From positions 1 to 35,000 of the forward strand of contig LRSR01013312.1 of the NCBI GenBank assembly GCA_001579985.1: a DNA stretch of 35,000 nt. Direction: 5' to 3'. The DNA is from Hypsibius dujardini (Eukaryota; Tardigrada; Eutardigrada; Parachela; Hypsibiidae). This document shows positions 31,276 to 35,000 of the stretch, one piece after another. Positions within the stretch are counted from its first letter, which is position 1. The number at the start of each line of letters is the position of its first letter. A program made the position numbers and the translations under genes. The notes beneath the pieces were generated by a model that was not told where the DNA came from, searched no databases, and saw only the letters and a program-made list of their open reading frames with translations.

Positions 31276-32156
31276 AAAAGAACATTCTCAGCGAGATTGC
31301 AGTGCGGGATGAAGACATACGGCGCCCTCGACAAATGGCATGTCTGGTAAATTGTCGAGCCAAACCATTATGGCACGCCCATAATTCGTTCTCGTTATTA
31401 AGGATGATTTTTACAACTAAAAGTTTGCGAAAACATTTTCGGTTGCCCTGCAATCTCGATTTCGATATTTATTGCTCAGTAATCTTCTGTCAAAATTTAA
31501 GTAGCACCTATAATCAGCTGCATCGTCTGTTACAGTATTTTCTCTGTCATCATCCATGGCAGTTTTGGCCACATCGTCCTCTTCTTACCGGCAGTATATA
31601 CTGTATCTTTCCCCTTCCTTTTTTTGTAATTTAAATCCAGACTGCGTTTGAAATAGTTTATCTCGCTCCTATCATATCTCTCTTATTGGTCTGGTTGACA
31701 TCTATTCCAGGGCCCACGTTGCAACTCAGTCCATGCTGAACAGAATAAGCTTTTTTGATACATCTATCCCGATTAATGACATCAAGTGTCTGCCAGTTCA
31801 CATCAGACTGAAACCGCTGAATAAGTGACATGACCCAGGAGACTGCTCATCTTCTTTCGACAGAGGGGGTAGGCATCGAGCTCCCACCAACCCGATTCAA
31901 GGCGACCGTGAATTCTGCAAGCAATCATTAAAATTAAGCGACAGTTTTAAGTGCAACAGTTTCTTTAATATTCAATCATCAATCATTTTCCGCCTGCGCC
32001 CCAAAGAAAACCCTAAATTTTTGCTCTTTTCGCCCGTGGACTGCGCGCCGTGTAGACTTCAAGCTTTTGCAGGAAGCTGGCAAGCAGATAGACAGAACAA
32101 GAGTCAAGGAGACAGTCATATATCTAGATAGGAAGACAGACAGCTAAACAGGCAGA
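31276..32156. other. Non-coding DNA
   Basis: The GPCR 3' region. No convincing polyadenylation signal close to the stop. No further gene seen. Confidence 0.4.
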
Positions 32157-32183
32157 GAAGGACAGAAAGACAGACAGACAGAC

Positions 32184-32221
<38 letters not shown>
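32157..32221. repeat. (CAGA)n microsatellite
   Basis: About 14 CAGA units with two imperfections. It abuts the coding-like segment at 32221-32509. Confidence 0.95.
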
Positions 32222-32509
32222 TTGGACAATCTTCCGTTCCGAGGCTGGCTGGAACCTTTCGAAGCGATCTACGGAACGATCATACGAGCTGACTACCAAA
32301 CTGGGGTCCATGTTGAGCGCCGAGCAGTAGAAGTATTGCGGGAGCTTGGCGTGCTGGCTGCGGTACATAAAGACACGGAAGCGGCTTATTTAGACCAGCG
32401 ACATGAAAGCGTTCGATGGAACGTCCAACCGATTCCAGCCGGCAACGATGGAACCTTCTCTGCTACAAACGTTTCTCATGACAGAGGTCAGTTCAGCTTG
32501 ATTCATCAT
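32221..32509 (-). pseudogene. Coding-like segment with one in-frame stop, family unknown
   Basis: On the minus strand a frame starting MMNQAELTSVMRN runs to PSNAFMSLV, meets a TAA, then continues in the same frame as FRVFMYRSQHAKLPQYF, YCSALNMDPSLVVSSYDRSV and DRFERFQPASERKIVQ before entering the CAGA repeat. Codon third positions look like coding sequence throughout. A CCGCAG just after the stop could be a splice acceptor, so a short intron is an alternative to a nonsense mutation. Some spacing recalls a nuclear-receptor ligand-binding domain, but too weakly to assign. The plus strand is also open here for 138 codons. Confidence 0.35.
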
Positions 32510-33098
32510 GGTGAAACCCTACAAGAGGCATATTCTAGTTTATGTGAAAAGTGGTTCACTGGAGTTTTTTCACTCACTTCTGATTCATTGATTATCCTAG
32601 TTTTAGATTTATACTCGCAGAAAATTAACAAAAATTGAGCCATATATTTCCCTGCCTGACGAAATTAAAAATAAAGGATGATTCCAATAATTGCCTTGTC
32701 ATTTCGTTTCGCAAACTAATAAATTATGATTGCCTAGAAAGGTCAGTCACATGCCGACATGCCTGAAAGTTTTATTCGTGTCGCTCTCCATGAGGTCTCG
32801 AGCATCTTCGAAGCCCTCTTCCCCTCCGACAGGGTCATTACCGGAAACCCTTTAAAAGATCTCAGTAGAGCTGTTCATAATGGTATCTGTAAAAGCAGCG
32901 TTAAGAATTTTAAATGAAACAAGGCTTAGTATTGTGCAACGGCGACACGAGTGTCCGCCTAAAATACCGTTACATGGTTCAATACCGTTACATGGTTCAA
33001 TACCGTTACCCGGCGCTTTGAAATCACCCAAAAATCTCTCTGGGTTGCCAGCCGCGGTGGCCATGGATGATTGTTATCGTGTCCCGGTCTAATTTTTT
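32510..33098. other. Non-coding DNA with a short tandem repeat
   Basis: An 18-bp unit, AATACCGTTACATGGTTC, is repeated almost three times at 32961-33010. AATAAA occurs near 32670. No gene recognised. Confidence 0.5.
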
Positions 33099-33327
33099 AT
33101 GGCAAATATCTTCTGATTAACTTCGTTTCACACTTTTCTGATAGGTATTTAAAATTGCAACCTTCAAAATTCAACGTTTTCAGCTGACTGAAATAAGTTT
33201 TTTTACCGTTCTTCCCGTTTTTCTCGGTTATACATTTTGCTAACTCAAAGCGCTGAATTTTGAAGGTTGGAATATTAGTTGCCTATCGAAAAGTGCAAAA
33301 CGAGGTTAATCAGAAGATATTCGCCAT
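33099..33327. mobile_element. Inverted-repeat element (229 bp)
   Basis: The left end ATGGCAAATATCTTCTGATT matches the inverted right end ATGGCGAATATCTTCTGATT. The arms continue about 70 bp through CACTTTTC.GATAGG and CAACCTTCAAAATTCA. There is no clear target-site duplication and no coding capacity. Confidence 0.8.
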
Positions 33328-34227
33328 CCAAATTTATTAAGAGTGCCCGAGAGGGACGGCTACGTCCGATGACGTCATAGGATTTTTTTGAAAAACTGAA
33401 AAGGGCAAAAAAATTGCGAACTCAACAAGGAGTCGTAAAAAAATAGATTGGAACACGAAAACAATAATCCATGGTCACTGCGGCTGGCGACCCGGCGAGA
33501 CTAAAGGACGATTTCAAAGCGCCGGGTTGCCCTTAATGTATATCCTGAAAAAGTCGGCCCCTCCCCCTCGAACGCGCTGTTCTGCATAAATAGCACATTT
33601 GATCAGTCATATACTGTACTATGAAAAGGTCATACGACTTGCTGCAACCTACTCCAAGTTGCCCTTCTCAATTTACCGAAAACTCACACCTACGTCTATC
33701 TGGTACCACCCGATTCAGAATATAATTTTCCATCAAATAGCAAGTGGAGAAAACCATCTTCTCGTCAGGGGGCAGGGTTACGATTCAGTCCTGAAACCGA
33801 ACCCGCAAGTTTCGGGCTCCATGAAATTAAAATATTTACCTCCGCCTCTTAACCACCAAAAGTTACTCACAATATTGTCTCTTTTTAAATACATCATTCA
33901 TGGGTTCCACGTGTGGTGACTCTACATTCTTACAGTACCGAATTTTCGACAAGATGATCCATTCATCGATGTTCCATTTGTCACGGTGAGCTTGCATCTA
34001 TTAACAGACATGTTTTCACTATCGTTTACGTTTTCTTTCGCTTTTTGTACGATGCGTTTGAGGCTGTAGCATTAAAGGTCACACTGGGTCGTTAGATATA
34101 CATCAAAAGGAGGCATTTCCTTCCCAATCATAAGAGAACTTACCTTTGAGTCTACTTACAATGTTAAACCTGATTTGTGCCTTGCACATGTGCACTGTAT
34201 TAACATGGATCTAGTTTACGTGGTCAG
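33328..34227. other. Non-coding or intronic DNA
   Basis: No gene recognised. A short stretch at 33944-33986 is bounded by CTTACAG and GTGAGC, like a small exon. None of its frames joins the exon at 34228 in phase, so it is not called. Confidence 0.35.
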
Positions 34228-34420
34228 TTGTGAACGCGCGCACCCTCCACATCGACATCATCACGCCAGGGTCGATGAGCACGGCATTATTGGGTGGACT
34301 ACTCTTTGTCGGACCGGCTTTTGATTCCGCACTGGAAGACATCAAACAAGGCTACCCATCTCTCACCGTCTCGCAGGCATTCATTACCGCTATTGAAAGT
34401 GCCTTCAATGTACCAGAGTG
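34228..34420 (+). CDS. Probable exon of a receptor ligand-binding-domain protein (partial)
   Basis: This exon-like segment is bounded by a TGGTCAG acceptor and a TGGTGAGC donor (out in phase 2). It reads VNARTLHIDIITPGSMSTA, LLGGLLFVGPAFDSALEDI, KQGYPSLTVSQAFITAI and ESAFNVPEW. A beta strand with a Ser/Pro turn, then GPAFDSALEDI and a YP-x-L motif, is how the extracellular ANF-receptor type (periplasmic-binding-like) domain of receptor guanylyl cyclases begins. The signal peptide exon and the rest of the domain are not visible in the window; the gene would continue to the right. The assignment rests on one short exon. Confidence 0.42.
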
Positions 34421-35000
34421 GTGAGCAAAAGGGCAAACATGTATTTTTCAAACTCAATCTACAATTCGGCATCTTTTCATTGATCATTGGGAAACTTGTA
34501 AGAGTTTGGGGGTCGAAGTCACTAGCTTCCCCTTTATTGGGATTTCAAAACATTTCAGAAAATTCGGTTCCTGCATCCGATGTGCGGTTTTTTTTTGGTT
34601 TACCATGTCTCATTAATAACATGTATAATTAATAACATTAATAATCACATGTGACGTTTAAGGGTAAGACATTCAAAAGGGATCTCAATTTAATGACAAT
34701 TTTTGACACATTGTTGTCAAATCCGGAGGTAGACGTGGATTTCAGATCCCCAATCCTCCAGTTTCACAATTATCAAAACAAGAGGCGGCATTCCGAATTG
34801 ATTGCGCAAAAACAACTACTTTCGCCCCTTGCAAAGTTCTGGGTTTTGGTTCCGATCTGTGGGGACTATAAACGAACCGCTGGTTGTGGCTACGAGCTCT
34901 AGGTATATTTCGCAGAATGAATTCATATTTGTGCTAGTCGTTATGCAACTCTATTACCGCATAGGGCTTGTGTCCTACACTGAAAATCTCATAGATCAGT
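34421..35000. other. Possible intron and flanking DNA
   Basis: Contains an AT-rich TTAATAAC repeat (34611-34640) and the second copy of the terminal dispersed repeat. No further exon assigned. Confidence 0.35.
34740..34905 (+). repeat. Diverged dispersed repeat, copy 2
   Basis: Similar in block order and orientation to 60-240 at the left end. The strongest block is GGTTCCGATCTGT followed by TAAACGAACC. The open frame across it is probably not a gene. Confidence 0.4.

Noticed and set aside
32222-32638. Plus-strand open frame of 138 codons
   Set aside because: Codon third positions fit the minus strand better and no family features were seen on the plus strand. I kept only the minus-strand segment, with low confidence.
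33944-33986. Small exon-like stretch between CTTACAG and GTGAGC
   Set aside because: None of its three frames links in phase to the exon at 34228, and it has no recognisable sequence.
1-35000. CRISPR arrays, operons, bacterial promoters or ribosome binding sites
   Set aside because: The window is animal nuclear DNA. Its tandem repeats have no spacer structure.

Overview
This is nuclear DNA of an invertebrate animal, not bacterial sequence. Genes are split by short GT-AG introns (one is GC-AG), codons match animal orthologues, intergenic DNA is long, and microsatellites, minisatellites and small palindromic transposon remnants are everywhere. A diuretic hormone 31 (DH31) precursor without the N-terminal disulfide loop of lophotrochozoan and vertebrate calcitonins points to an ecdysozoan. 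Together with short introns and an apparent receptor-ligand-binding exon at the right end, I favour a tardigrade or other panarthropod. That assignment is inference.

Layout. 1-3861: no recognisable gene, one TA-flanked foldback element. 3862-6647 (minus): complete four-exon WASH complex subunit 1 gene (WASHC1, 489 aa), with dense CTGT/CAGA repeats in introns 2 and 3. 6648-8340: three inverted-repeat elements and a 33-bp minisatellite. 8341-9390: a decayed MATH-BTB (speckle-type POZ) gene copy interrupted by a 492-bp insertion with terminal inverted repeats. 9827-10638: complete three-exon MIF (macrophage migration inhibitory factor / D-dopachrome tautomerase family) gene. 10639-18958: mostly non-coding, with long CAGA/CTGT arrays. 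18959-20473: complete three-exon DH31 precursor. 20474-24887: non-coding, with repeats and two inverted-repeat elements. 24888-26277: a second, strongly diverged DH31-like precursor sharing the last intron position and the C-terminal exon. 27309-27620 (minus): probable decayed coding remnant. 28904-31275: complete three-exon class A GPCR with atypical DRY and NPxxY motifs. 32221-32509 (minus): coding-like stretch with an in-frame stop. 34228-34420: probable exon of a receptor ligand-binding domain.

Most notable is the tandem pair of calcitonin-like peptide precursors. One is canonical DH31. The other keeps the 31-residue register, the GGP-amide end and the phase-1 intron but has lost most of the mature sequence. 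Both are bordered by minisatellites that touch functional sites: the splice acceptor in one and the start codon in the other. A class A GPCR lies 2.6 kb downstream, but known DH31 receptors are class B, so a ligand-receptor link is not supported by family knowledge.

A second theme is mobile DNA. At least six inverted-repeat elements are flanked by TA dinucleotides, the signature of Tc1/mariner-type non-autonomous elements, and two of these sit inside the single intron of the second peptide gene.
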